In this document: piece by piece, positions 31,824 to 39,519 of the stretch
Layout of the letters: each line of letters starts with the position of its first letter
Position numbering within the stretch: the first letter of the stretch is position 1
Source of the DNA: an uncultured Pelagibacteraceae bacterium
GTDB lineage: Bacteria > Pseudomonadota > Alphaproteobacteria > Pelagibacterales > Pelagibacteraceae
Assembly: GCA_902579605.1 (NCBI GenBank)
Contig: CACHHD010000002.1
Coordinates: forward strand, 86,442 to 150,441
Length of the DNA: 64,000 nt
Reading direction: 5' to 3'
Made by a program: the position numbers and the translations under genes
Notes under the pieces: generated by a model
The model's database searches: none
What the model saw: the letters and a program-made list of their open reading frames with translations, nothing else
Told to the model about the DNA's origin: nothing

Positions 31824-32826
31824 TTTTTTTCTCCAAATCAGTCAAATTTTTAAATTTAGTTTTAAATTTTTTAGGTTCTCTAAAAACTTCCCCGCTTCTT
31901 ACAGCTGTTCTTAATTTGGCTGACCGTGATCTTGGGTTATTTTTAATTTCCTCTGAGGACGCCCTGATAATTCTATTTTTATAACTTTCAAATAAATAAA
32001 GATTGTTTTTTTTTATTTCTGGAAAATATTTATTACTTCTTGATTGATTTTTAGAAAAATTTTTAAAATAAAATTTTACTATTTTATCCTCAATAGAATG
32101 AAAACTTATGACAACAAGTTTTCCACCGGGCTTTAGTAATTTTGTAGCTTTTGATATTCCGTCAATAAGTTCAGATATCTCTTGATTTACAAAAATTCTT
32201 ATTGCTTGAAATGTTTTTGTGCTCTCATCAATTTTTTTCTTGTAATCCTTTTTTTTTGATTGTTTTATAATTTTAACTAATTCATCTGTATTTTGTATTT
32301 TTCTAATTCCTCTCTGTTTAATTATATTCTTTGCAATAGTTGATGCTTCATTTTCTTCTCCAAAATTTTTAATTATGTCTTTTAAATCATTTTGATTTAA
32401 AGAATTGATTACTTCAAAGGCAGATATATGAGAAAGCCCCATAGACATGTCTAATTTGTTTTTTGATTTAAATGAAAACCCCCTTGATAAATTATCTAAC
32501 TGGTCTGAAGAAATACCTAAATCAAATATAATTGCATCAAATTTTTTATTCGAAAAACAGTCTAAATTACTAAATTTGTCGTTGTGAAAGGAAAATCTTG
32601 ACTTAAATTTATTTTTTAGTTCACTTGCAAAAGGTCTTACATTTTGATCTCTATCTAGTGCAATTACTTTCGTGTTTTTGTGTTTTAATATTTCTCTCGA
32701 ATAACCTCCTGAACCAAAAGTGCAGTCCATAAAAAGCCCTCCATTTCTAGGGGAGCATATCTCTAAAACCTCATTAAGCATCACTGGAAGATGTTTTGCT
32801 TCCAGTGATGTATGGGGTAATTTCAT
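31813..32826 (-). CDS. rsmH: 16S rRNA (cytosine-1402-N4)-methyltransferase RsmH
   Basis: Methylates C1402 in the P site of 16S rRNA (formerly MraW). SAM site MDCTFGSGGYSREIL; the family segments DLGISSDQLDNLSRGFSFK, LDMSM, RIFVNQEISEL and VVISFHSIEDKIVKFYF are all present, and the C-terminal NNPRSRSAKLRTA is diagnostic. The length of 337 residues is usual. It normally follows mraZ directly, but ftsZ lies between them here, with 21 bases between ftsZ and rsmH. Confidence 0.97.
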   Translation of the reverse strand: MKLPHTSLEAKHLPVMLNEVLEICSPRNGGLFMDCTFGSGGYSREILKHKNTKVIALDRDQNVRPFASELKNKFKSRFSFHNDKFSNLDCFSNKKFDAIIFDLGISSDQLDNLSRGFSFKSKNKLDMSMGLSHISAFEVINSLNQNDLKDIIKNFGEENEASTIAKNIIKQRGIRKIQNTDELVKIIKQSKKKDYKKKIDESTKTFQAIRIFVNQEISELIDGISKATKLLKPGGKLVVISFHSIEDKIVKFYFKNFSKNQSRSNKYFPEIKKNNLYLFESYKNRIIRASSEEIKNNPRSRSAKLRTAVRSGEVFREPKKFKTKFKNLTDLEKKNVQ

Positions 32827-32847
32827 TATAATTATTCGAAATTTTCA

Positions 32848-34296
32848 TCAATATTTTTGTTTCCTTAAGAATGCAGGTATTTCAAATTCGTCGTCATCTG
32901 AGTGATTTTGATCAAATAATTTATCATTTTGTTGAGTTTCAACTTCATGATTATTTTCCTCAGTATCACTTTTAGCTTCTGAAAAAAGCTGCGGGGTATA
33001 TTCTTCTTCCGTTACAGGGTCTTCAAATTTATTTTCAACTTCAAGATTATTTTCTATATATGATGCGTTTTCAATTGAAACCCCAGCTGATCCTAAATTT
33101 AAATCACTAGTAACGTTTTTGGATGATGTTTGCTCTAACTTTTCATTTTCTTCATTAACAGGAGGAGTTTTAATCTCTACACTCTCATCGAGCTTTAAAG
33201 CTGTAGCTCCGTCAATTGAACTAATAGGGCTATGCTCAACATTTGTTTTTTTAAAAATATTATCAGAGTACCCCGGGTTTCGGTTTTGAATTCTATTAAC
33301 CATATTTAGAATGGTTTTTGACTCTGGTGTTTGTCCATCTAAAGATGTAGCAACTATAGAAACCCTCATTTTTCCATTCAAACTTTCGTCTTGAATTGCC
33401 CCAAATATTAACTCACATTCAGGGTCAACCTCTGCTCTGATTTTATTTACTGACTGATCTACTTCGAACAAGGTAACATCCTCACCTCCAGTAATGTTTA
33501 CTAAAAGGCCTTTTGCACCTTTTAGAGAGTATTCATCTATAAGAGGGTTATTCAAAGCCATTTCTGTAGCCGCACTTGCCCTATTTTCACCCTCAGCTTC
33601 ACCAGTTCCCATCATAGCTTTTCCCATCGAGCTCATAACAGTTTCGACGTCTGCAAAGTCTAGATTGACCATTCCTGGTCTAACCATTAAATCAGTAACA
33701 CTTTGAACACCGTGTTTTAAAACATCATTTGATAAAGTAAATGCTTCTTTCAAAGTAGTGCCTTCATTTGCTATTTTAAAAAGATTTTGATTTGGAACTA
33801 CAATAACAGTGTCAAGATGTTTCTTTAATTCTTCTAATCCAGCCACTGCTCTTCTCATTCTTTTCGGCCCCTCATAAGAAAAAGGGAGTGTAGTGACTCC
33901 AACTGTTAAGATATTCAATTCTTTTGCAGCGCGAGCAATAATGTGAGATGCGCCTGTTCCAGTTCCACCACCCATACCAGAAGTTATGAAAATCATATTA
34001 CTACCTTGTATATAGCTAACTATTTCATTTAGAGACTCATCAGCAGCTGCTTGGCCGATATCATGTTTTGTACCTGCGCCCAAACCTTTAGTTAAATTCA
34101 TTCCAATTTGAATTTTTGCATCTGCTTTATTTTTACTTAAATCTTGTGCATCAGTATTTACAGCAACGAATTCTACACCGCTTAATCCTGACTCAATCAT
34201 TGCATTGATTGCATTTCCGCCAGCTCCACCTACACCCATTACTAGTATTCTAGGTTTTAACTCTTTTAATTCACCTCCACCAACATTTATACTCAT
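32848..34296 (-). CDS. ftsZ: Cell division protein FtsZ
   Basis: Tubulin-like GTPase that forms the Z-ring. The nucleotide site shows GVGGAGGNAINAM and the tubulin signature GGGTGTGASHII, with the T7-loop area NLDFADVETVM. After about residue 330 comes a long acidic linker. The conserved C-terminal peptide DEFEIPAFLRKQ binds FtsA and other partners. The track start is far upstream; I choose the ATG at 34296 because AGAGGGGGGA lies just before it and MSINVGGGELKELKPRI is a normal FtsZ start. This gives 482 residues. The location between mraZ and rsmH is unusual: FtsZ normally follows FtsA. Confidence 0.97.
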   Translation of the reverse strand: MSINVGGGELKELKPRILVMGVGGAGGNAINAMIESGLSGVEFVAVNTDAQDLSKNKADAKIQIGMNLTKGLGAGTKHDIGQAAADESLNEIVSYIQGSNMIFITSGMGGGTGTGASHIIARAAKELNILTVGVTTLPFSYEGPKRMRRAVAGLEELKKHLDTVIVVPNQNLFKIANEGTTLKEAFTLSNDVLKHGVQSVTDLMVRPGMVNLDFADVETVMSSMGKAMMGTGEAEGENRASAATEMALNNPLIDEYSLKGAKGLLVNITGGEDVTLFEVDQSVNKIRAEVDPECELIFGAIQDESLNGKMRVSIVATSLDGQTPESKTILNMVNRIQNRNPGYSDNIFKKTNVEHSPISSIDGATALKLDESVEIKTPPVNEENEKLEQTSSKNVTSDLNLGSAGVSIENASYIENNLEVENKFEDPVTEEEYTPQLFSEAKSDTEENNHEVETQQNDKLFDQNHSDDDEFEIPAFLRKQKY

Positions 34297-34315
34297 AATC
34301 CCCCCTCTTTTTTGT

Positions 34316-34795
34316 TTAATTATTATCCCATTTAAGTTTAGATCTATTTTGTAAAGCTTTTTTTCTAGCAAATGATCTAAATTTCTCAAAGTTTTTAGGA
34401 CTCCACACTTGAAAAGTTGTTCCCAAACCTACAAATAAAATATTTTTTGTAACTTTTGCGTAATCTAAGAGTTTTTTGGTAAATTGTACTCTTCCTTCAG
34501 TATCGAAGATGAGATTTGAACTTTCAGAAAGAACTGATGTAGCAAAATAATCTCTTTTTTCTTCAAACGGATTTAAGGTATCAATAGAATTTGAAAGTTT
34601 TTCAATTCTGTCTTGTGTGCAACATTCTAATGCTTGGCTACTGAATGACGGGTAAGAGATAAATCCATTGTAACCTTGTGATGTTAAAAAGGATCTAAAA
34701 GCTGCGGGTACTGAAACTCTTCCCTTTTTATCAATGTTATTTTCGTAAGTTGACAAAAACATATTTTTAAAAATCTTTAATATTTCTCTTATCAA
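34316..34795 (-). CDS. mraZ: Transcriptional regulator MraZ
   Basis: AbrB/SpoVT-fold DNA-binding protein that represses the dcw operon in E. coli. Both half-domains are visible: STYENNIDKKGRVSVPAAFR and LIFDTEGRVQFTKKLLDYA. It heads this 18-gene operon. Start choice: an ATG at 34762 (MFLSTYEN) matches where the family usually begins. However, a perfect GGAGG lies five bases upstream of an in-frame TTG at 34795, about 12 bases after the predicted transcription start. I give the TTG start (159 residues, extension MIREILKIFKN) but consider the ATG start (148 residues) a real alternative. Confidence 0.9.
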   Translation of the reverse strand: MIREILKIFKNMFLSTYENNIDKKGRVSVPAAFRSFLTSQGYNGFISYPSFSSQALECCTQDRIEKLSNSIDTLNPFEEKRDYFATSVLSESSNLIFDTEGRVQFTKKLLDYAKVTKNILFVGLGTTFQVWSPKNFEKFRSFARKKALQNRSKLKWDNN

Positions 34796-34809
34796 TTAAT
34801 CCTCCATTT

Positions 34810-34834
34810 TGGGATTATTTGGGATAATATGGGT
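34810..34834. promoter_or_regulatory. Putative MraZ operator: three TGGGN direct repeats
   Basis: Read on the plus strand, TGGGA, TGGGA and TGGGT occur with exact 10-base spacing (5-base spacers TTATT and TAATA). TGGGN repeats with five-base spacers are the known binding site of E. coli MraZ upstream of its own operon. Here they flank and overlap the -10 box of the predicted mraZ promoter, so bound MraZ would block it. Site identity is inferred from the pattern; binding is not shown. Confidence 0.75.
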
Positions 34835-34851
34835 TTTAATACATTAGTCAA
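34824..34851 (-). promoter_or_regulatory. Predicted sigma-70 promoter of the mraZ-ftsZ-...-ligA operon
   Basis: On the minus strand TTGACT (34851-34846), a 16-base spacer and TATTAT (34829-34824) form a near-consensus promoter. Transcription would start near 34817, just before the GGAGG ribosome site at 34805-34801. No other gene starts here, and the MraZ-type repeats overlap the -10 box. Confidence 0.7.
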
Positions 34852-34906
34852 TAGAATAGTTTTTCTTTAAAGAGTACAAAAAAAGAACATCTATTTAAGT
34901 TGGTGT

Positions 34907-35263
34907 TGCTAGATAATCTATAAGCCGGGTTCTGTCATTTAAGAAGTCATTTATCTAGGCATATTCTTGCAAATATGCTCAAGCGGCTAACCCGAATGAT
35001 TAACTAAAGACGGTTTTTAGTGTTCACACACAATATCATCCCTATTTAGCCTTGCTCCACTTGGGGTTTACCTAGCGATTTTTGTTACCAAAAACCCGGT
35101 GTGCTCTTACCACACCGTTTCACCCTTACCTTGATTAGGCGGTTTATTTCTGTGGCACTAGCCCTAAGGTCGCCCTCGCCAGCAGTTAACTGGCAAGCTG
35201 TCTTTAAGGAGCCCGGACTTTCCTCTATCAAATTATGATAGCGACTATCCAATTATCTAGCAA
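34907..35263 (-). ncRNA. rnpB: RNase P RNA, bacterial type A
   Basis: The catalytic RNA that trims tRNA 5' leaders. On the minus strand the conserved GAGGAAAGTCCGGGCTCC (about 35226-35209) lies near the 5' end and GACAGAACCCGGCTTAT (about 34936-34920) near the 3' end. These are the universal RNase P signatures. The end stem pairs GCTAGATAAT (35261-35252) with ATTATCTAGC (34917-34908). The size of about 355 nt is normal. A T-rich run (TTCTTTTTTT on the minus strand) shortly after the 3' end may terminate it before the mraZ promoter. Confidence 0.95.
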
Positions 35264-35270
35264 TAAGTAG

Positions 35271-35301
35271 ATAATATTTTAAAAAGAGAAAATCAAGTCA
35301 A
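35271..35301 (-). promoter_or_regulatory. Possible promoter of rnpB
   Basis: On the minus strand TTGACT (35301-35296) is followed by a 19-base spacer and TATTAT (35276-35271), a few bases before the RNase P RNA 5' end. The spacer is a little long. The -35 box overlaps the stop codon of the amidase gene. Confidence 0.45.
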
Positions 35302-36018
35302 ATTAGATTTACGTGCTAATAATTGGCTAATTTTAAAGGTTTTATCGGTTATTTTACCGCTTATGTCTCTTGGCAAAAATCTTCTTTGAAAAGACTTTAT
35401 AACCATATTATCATTTTTCGACTTTTTCGAAGAGTTAAAAAATCTATATCCAATTTTATGGATATTTCTAAAGAAAATTTTTCTTTTCATTTTTGATTTA
35501 TTTCTGTTTTTTTTAAATTTAAAATTTTCATACCATAATGCTAAACCTTTTTTACTTAGTAATTTCCAAGGAAAATTTTCACCAGGATCTATTTTTCTTA
35601 GTGGTGCAACATCTGAATGCCCGAGAATATTATTTTTCTTAATTTTATATTTTTTTACTAGAATTTTAAGAAGTTGAATAAGGGCACTAATTTGTTTTTT
35701 TGTAAATTTTTCATATCCGAATTGATGACCTTTATTTTGAATTTCAATTCCTAAGGAATATTTATTTAAATTGGTTTTATTCTTCCATTTTGATTTGCCC
35801 GCATGCCAAGCAACTTTATTATCTTCAACCATCCTATATATAACCCCATTTTTTGTAATGAAATAATGACAACTGACTTTGCTTTTTGGATTTTTCAGTC
35901 TTTGTAAAGATACACGTGTAGATTGCATTCCTGTATAATGAATTATTAAGAATTTGATGTTTTTCAATTTTCTGCTTTTTTTTGAATAATTTAATGATTT
36001 ATTGAGATTTATAAGCAT
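35293..36018 (-). CDS. N-acetylmuramoyl-L-alanine amidase, AmpD/AmiD type (Amidase_2 family)
   Basis: Zinc amidase that splits the MurNAc-L-Ala bond. Zinc ligands: His in FLIIHYTGMQ, His in ILGHSDVAPLRK, Asp in KIDPGENFPW; a catalytic Glu is in SLGIEIQNKG. No signal peptide is visible, which suggests a cytoplasmic AmpD role in recycling anhydro-muropeptides rather than periplasmic AmiD. The C-terminal 80 residues are Lys/Arg-rich and unlike the catalytic domain; their role is unknown. It lies just upstream of rnpB and points the same way. Confidence 0.88.
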   Translation of the reverse strand: MLINLNKSLNYSKKSRKLKNIKFLIIHYTGMQSTRVSLQRLKNPKSKVSCHYFITKNGVIYRMVEDNKVAWHAGKSKWKNKTNLNKYSLGIEIQNKGHQFGYEKFTKKQISALIQLLKILVKKYKIKKNNILGHSDVAPLRKIDPGENFPWKLLSKKGLALWYENFKFKKNRNKSKMKRKIFFRNIHKIGYRFFNSSKKSKNDNMVIKSFQRRFLPRDISGKITDKTFKISQLLARKSNLT

Positions 36019-36123
36019 TACATAAGTTTTTATTGATAGTTTAACTAAATTTATATGTAAAATCCTTTAAAATAAAGCCATGATTTATGTTTAATTTCTT
36101 TATAAATTCTATATATAGCGATT

Positions 36124-36876
36124 ATGATTTTAAAAAGATTAAATATTACAATTTTATCTATTCTGCTTAGCATTGGTATAAACTCTAATGTTAACGCGGA
36201 GACTGAAAATGAGTGCTTTGAAAAAGTAAGTAGAGGAATATTTAAATTCAATCAGGGGTTTGACAATATTATTTTAGAACCTGTAGCTAAAGCCTATAAC
36301 AGACTTCCAGAACCAATTAGAAACGGAACAGGTAATTTTACTTCCAACATTGCCACTTTACTATCAATCCCAAATCATCTTTTACAAGGTGAAGTGAAAC
36401 TTGCTGGACACGCTACTGGAAGTTTTTTAATTAACACTACCGTAGGAGTTTTGGGGTTAGGAAATCCGGCTGCAGCTCTTGGCTTGAAAAATCAAAAAGA
36501 GGATATTGGTCAAACTTTAGGAACTTACGGAGTAGGTGGGGGATGTTATTTTGTTTTACCAATATTAGGTCCAACTACCGTGCGAGACGGTGTGGGTATG
36601 GTAATTGATAATAACTACTTAGATGCTTTTGCAAGAATAACGTGGCATGAAGATAAAATTAAAGACGTATCAGGTAATAAAATTGATTATTTAGGTGTTA
36701 AGGCAGCATCTGCTGTTGATTTTAGAGGTGATAATATGACTAATTTTGAAAGCCTAGAAAAAAATTCAATCGATTTATACGCTGCAACAAAAAGTCTTTT
36801 TTTACAGGATAGATTGAAAAAAATACAAAATTCCAAGACTTCAGATGAAGAATCTTGGGGTGAATTAGATAAATAA
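36124..36876 (+). CDS. mlaA: MlaA/VacJ family protein (outer-membrane lipid asymmetry)
   Basis: MlaA removes misplaced phospholipids from the outer leaflet and hands them to MlaC. Conserved segments: GIFKFNQGFDNIILEPVAKAYNRLP, NFTSNIATLLSIPNHLLQG and FLINTTVGVLGLGNPA, then LPILGPTTVRDGVG. The N-terminus has an ordinary signal peptide (ITILSILLSIGINSNVNA) without a lipobox cysteine, whereas E. coli MlaA is a lipoprotein. It precedes mlaC by 12 bases, forming a two-gene unit; the rest of the Mla transporter is not in this window. Confidence 0.88.
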   Translation: MILKRLNITILSILLSIGINSNVNAETENECFEKVSRGIFKFNQGFDNIILEPVAKAYNRLPEPIRNGTGNFTSNIATLLSIPNHLLQGEVKLAGHATGSFLINTTVGVLGLGNPAAALGLKNQKEDIGQTLGTYGVGGGCYFVLPILGPTTVRDGVGMVIDNNYLDAFARITWHEDKIKDVSGNKIDYLGVKAASAVDFRGDNMTNFESLEKNSIDLYAATKSLFLQDRLKKIQNSKTSDEESWGELDK

Positions 36877-36888
36877 AAAATTTTTTCG

Positions 36889-37488
36889 ATGAAAAAGAAA
36901 CTATTTTTTACAATAATTATTTACTTACATTTTATTTCCCTTTTTGCAATTTCATATAATTCAGAACCAAAAATATTTATTCAGGAATTAGTTGATGATG
37001 CAGTCAAAACTTTGAGTGATAAGTCAATATCGGTTGAAGAAAAGAATGAAACAATAGTAAAGATAGCTAAAGAAAATGTAGATATAAACGCACTAAGTCT
37101 TTATACTTTAGGAAGTATAAGGAAAAACTTAGATCAAGAAACTCTTTCAGAGTATCAAGATATTTTTGAAAAATATTTTTTAAAAAGTCTCACTTCAAGA
37201 TTAACAGATTACTCTTCCCAAAAATTTGAGGTTATAAAATCTGATCAGAAAAGTTCTAATTATACGATAGTAAGCTCAAAAATTGCAGAGACAGTGAACT
37301 CTCCAGAGATAAAGATTGACTGGAGAGTGTATACAAAAAATCCTCAAAAACCATTAATCAGAGACTTAATTGTTGAAGGCCTTAGTCTTGCAAAAACTCA
37401 AAAAGAAGAGTTTGCATCAATTCTAAATTCTAATAATAATGATGTTAAAGCTTTAATAAAAAAATTAGAGGAATTTGTATTTAATTAG
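36889..37488 (+). CDS. mlaC: MlaC/Ttg2D family periplasmic phospholipid-binding protein
   Basis: Soluble shuttle carrying phospholipids between MlaA in the outer membrane and the MlaFEDB transporter. The N-terminal signal peptide is KLFFTIIIYLHFISLFAIS. The body shows the Ttg2 pattern: FIQELVDDAVKTLSDKSI, ALYTLG-like ALSLYTLGSIRKN, YQDIFEKYFLKSLTSRL, and later IDWRVYTKNPQKPLIRDLIVEGLSLAKTQ. The length of 199 is typical. Its stop is five bases from the convergent tRNA gene's CCA end. Confidence 0.88.
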   Translation: MKKKLFFTIIIYLHFISLFAISYNSEPKIFIQELVDDAVKTLSDKSISVEEKNETIVKIAKENVDINALSLYTLGSIRKNLDQETLSEYQDIFEKYFLKSLTSRLTDYSSQKFEVIKSDQKSSNYTIVSSKIAETVNSPEIKIDWRVYTKNPQKPLIRDLIVEGLSLAKTQKEEFASILNSNNNDVKALIKKLEEFVFN

Positions 37489-37492
37489 TCTT

Positions 37493-37569
37493 TGGTGGGC
37501 CCGCCAGGACTCGAACCTGGGACCAATACATTATGAGTGTACTGCTCTAACCAACTGAGCTACAGGCCC
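37493..37569 (-). tRNA. tRNA with CAU anticodon (probably Ile2, else elongator Met)
   Basis: A full cloverleaf can be drawn on the minus strand. The acceptor stem pairs GGGCCTG with CGGGCCC, the D arm is GCTC/GAGC, and the T arm CCAGG-TTCGAGT-CCTGG. The anticodon loop is CTCATAA with anticodon CAU, and CCA is encoded. The 77-nt length is standard. Both tRNA-Ile2 (C34 changed to lysidine by TilS) and tRNA-Met use CAU. The acceptor stem and the TTGGTC variable region look more like tRNA-Ile2 to me, with moderate certainty. Confidence 0.95.
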
Positions 37570-37595
37570 ATTACTATCTTTTACATTAGAAATAA

Positions 37596-39461
37596 TTATT
37601 TTTCTAGGAAACTTTTAAGTTGTTTTGATCTGCTTGGGTGCTTTAGTTTCCTTAGTGCTTTTGCTTCTATTTGTCTTATTCTTTCTCTTGTAACTGAGAA
37701 CTGTAAACCGACCTCTTCTAGTGTATGGTCAGTGTTCATTCCTATGCCAAATCTCATTCTTAAAACTCTTTCTTCTCTGGGTGTTAATGATGCTAAAATC
37801 TTTGTTGTGGACTCACTTAGATTTGACTGAATTGCTGTATCTAAAGGTTGCAGAGCATTTTTATCCTCAATAAAATCTCCTAAACTACTATCTTCCTCAT
37901 CTCCGACGGGAGTTTCTAATGAAACCGGTTCTTTAGCAATCTTTAAAACTTTTCTAACTTTTTCTAAAGGCATCGCTAATTTTTTTGCAAGCTCTTCTGG
38001 AGTAGGCTCTCTACCAAATTCACTCATAATTTGGCGTTGAGTTCTCACAATTTTATTTATTGTCTCAATCATGTGCACTGGTATCCGTATAGTCCTAGCT
38101 TGATCAGCAATAGATCTGGTTATTGCTTGTCTTATCCACCATGTTGCGTAAGTAGAAAATTTATAACCTCTTCTATATTCAAATTTATCAACTGCTTTCA
38201 TCAAACCAATATTGCCCTCTTGGATTAAATCTAAAAACTGTAAACCTCTATTAGTGTATTTCTTTGCTATTGAGATTACTAATCTTAAATTAGCTTCAAC
38301 CATTTCTTTTTTAGCAACTCTTGACTCTCTTTCTCCTTTTTGAATTCTACTAACTAATCTTTTAAATTCTCCAACTGACAGCCCAATTTTTTTACTGAAT
38401 TCGACTAATCTATCTCTAATTTCAGCAAAATCCTTTTTAAACTTCTTAAAGAAGGCTTTCCAAACAGAGTTTTGATTTAAAAAAGACTCAAATTTCGGAT
38501 TTATCTCGTTTCCAATATAATATTTTAAAAATTCCTCTCTTGGTATTTTATTATCCATAGCTAAACGCATCAAAACACCCTCTAAAGAAACAATTTTTTT
38601 ATTCTCTTTGTAATGTGATTGTACAAGTTCTTCCACAACATTTGGTGCTAGTTGTAAATTTTTAAAGTTATCTACTAAAATTAATTGTATTTTTTTAAAA
38701 TTTTTATTTTTTGAAACTGAAAGCTCTTTTCCAGAAAGAATACATTCTAAATTTTCTTTTTGATATTTTTGTAACTTCAGATAATTTTTATTTAATGATT
38801 CTAGTAGTTTTAATATCTTTGGCTTAATTTCCTCTTCCATTTTCGCTAACGATAAATTAAATTCATCCTCTTCTGTAACTTCTACCTTTTCTTCAGGATT
38901 TTTTTCTTCATTTTCATCTTTTGTTATAATCTTTTTTTCTGTTTCCTTTTTATTTTTTATTTCATCATCATCTGAAGTTTCAAAATCTTCGTATGTTGAA
39001 TCAATATCAATTATATCTCTTACTAACATTTCTTGATTTTCAATTTTATTTTTCCACTCTGATATTTTTTTTCCAACTATAGGGCTTTGTGTGAGGGCAT
39101 TTATCATAACATCTTTTCCAGCTTCTATCCTTTTTGCAATAGCGATCTCTCCTTCTCGAGATAACAACTCAACACCACCCATTTCTCTAAGATACATTCT
39201 AATAGGATCATCACTCTTTTCCGAAGTTTTCTCTTCGACGTTAGTATTTGCTTCTTTCTTTTTATTTGATTGAAATTCTGATTTTTTTGAAACTAAAGTT
39301 ATTTTATTGTCAGCGATTATTAAAAATGCACGTTCCGTATTTTCAAAAGATCCGCCTCGTTTACCTAGTGATTTACCCAATTCTTCATATGTTATAAATC
39401 CACGGTTTTTTCCTTTTTCAAGGATTCTTTCAAATGATTTTGTTATTAATTTTTCACCCAT
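37596..39461 (-). CDS. rpoD: RNA polymerase primary sigma factor (sigma-70)
   Basis: Housekeeping sigma factor. Region 1.1 is at the N-terminus ([16 protein letters not shown]). Region 1.2 reads [21 protein letters not shown], followed by a long acidic non-conserved region. Region 2 contains [37 protein letters not shown], region 3 is [12 protein letters not shown], and region 4.2 is [19 protein letters not shown]. Length 621 is typical for alphaproteobacteria. It follows dnaG in a yqeY-dnaG-rpoD operon, a version of the macromolecular-synthesis operon. Its 3' end faces the tRNA gene 26 bases away. Confidence 0.97.
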   Translation of the reverse strand: MGEKLITKSFERILEKGKNRGFITYEELGKSLGKRGGSFENTERAFLIIADNKITLVSKKSEFQSNKKKEANTNVEEKTSEKSDDPIRMYLREMGGVELLSREGEIAIAKRIEAGKDVMINALTQSPIVGKKISEWKNKIENQEMLVRDIIDIDSTYEDFETSDDDEIKNKKETEKKIITKDENEEKNPEEKVEVTEEDEFNLSLAKMEEEIKPKILKLLESLNKNYLKLQKYQKENLECILSGKELSVSKNKNFKKIQLILVDNFKNLQLAPNVVEELVQSHYKENKKIVSLEGVLMRLAMDNKIPREEFLKYYIGNEINPKFESFLNQNSVWKAFFKKFKKDFAEIRDRLVEFSKKIGLSVGEFKRLVSRIQKGERESRVAKKEMVEANLRLVISIAKKYTNRGLQFLDLIQEGNIGLMKAVDKFEYRRGYKFSTYATWWIRQAITRSIADQARTIRIPVHMIETINKIVRTQRQIMSEFGREPTPEELAKKLAMPLEKVRKVLKIAKEPVSLETPVGDEEDSSLGDFIEDKNALQPLDTAIQSNLSESTTKILASLTPREERVLRMRFGIGMNTDHTLEEVGLQFSVTRERIRQIEAKALRKLKHPSRSKQLKSFLEK

Positions 39462-39519
39462 AAGCAGAAGTAAGCAGTGAAGTATATATAAACACTAAAA
39501 ATCAAAAATCTATCCTTAA

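Noticed and set aside
34296-34389. Longer FtsZ start given by the ORF track
   Set aside because: The extension overlaps mraZ and lacks a family match, while AGAGGGGGGA precedes the ATG at 34296.
36051-36251. Minus-strand ORF of 66 residues
   Set aside because: Antisense to the start and signal peptide of mlaA, with no ribosome site.
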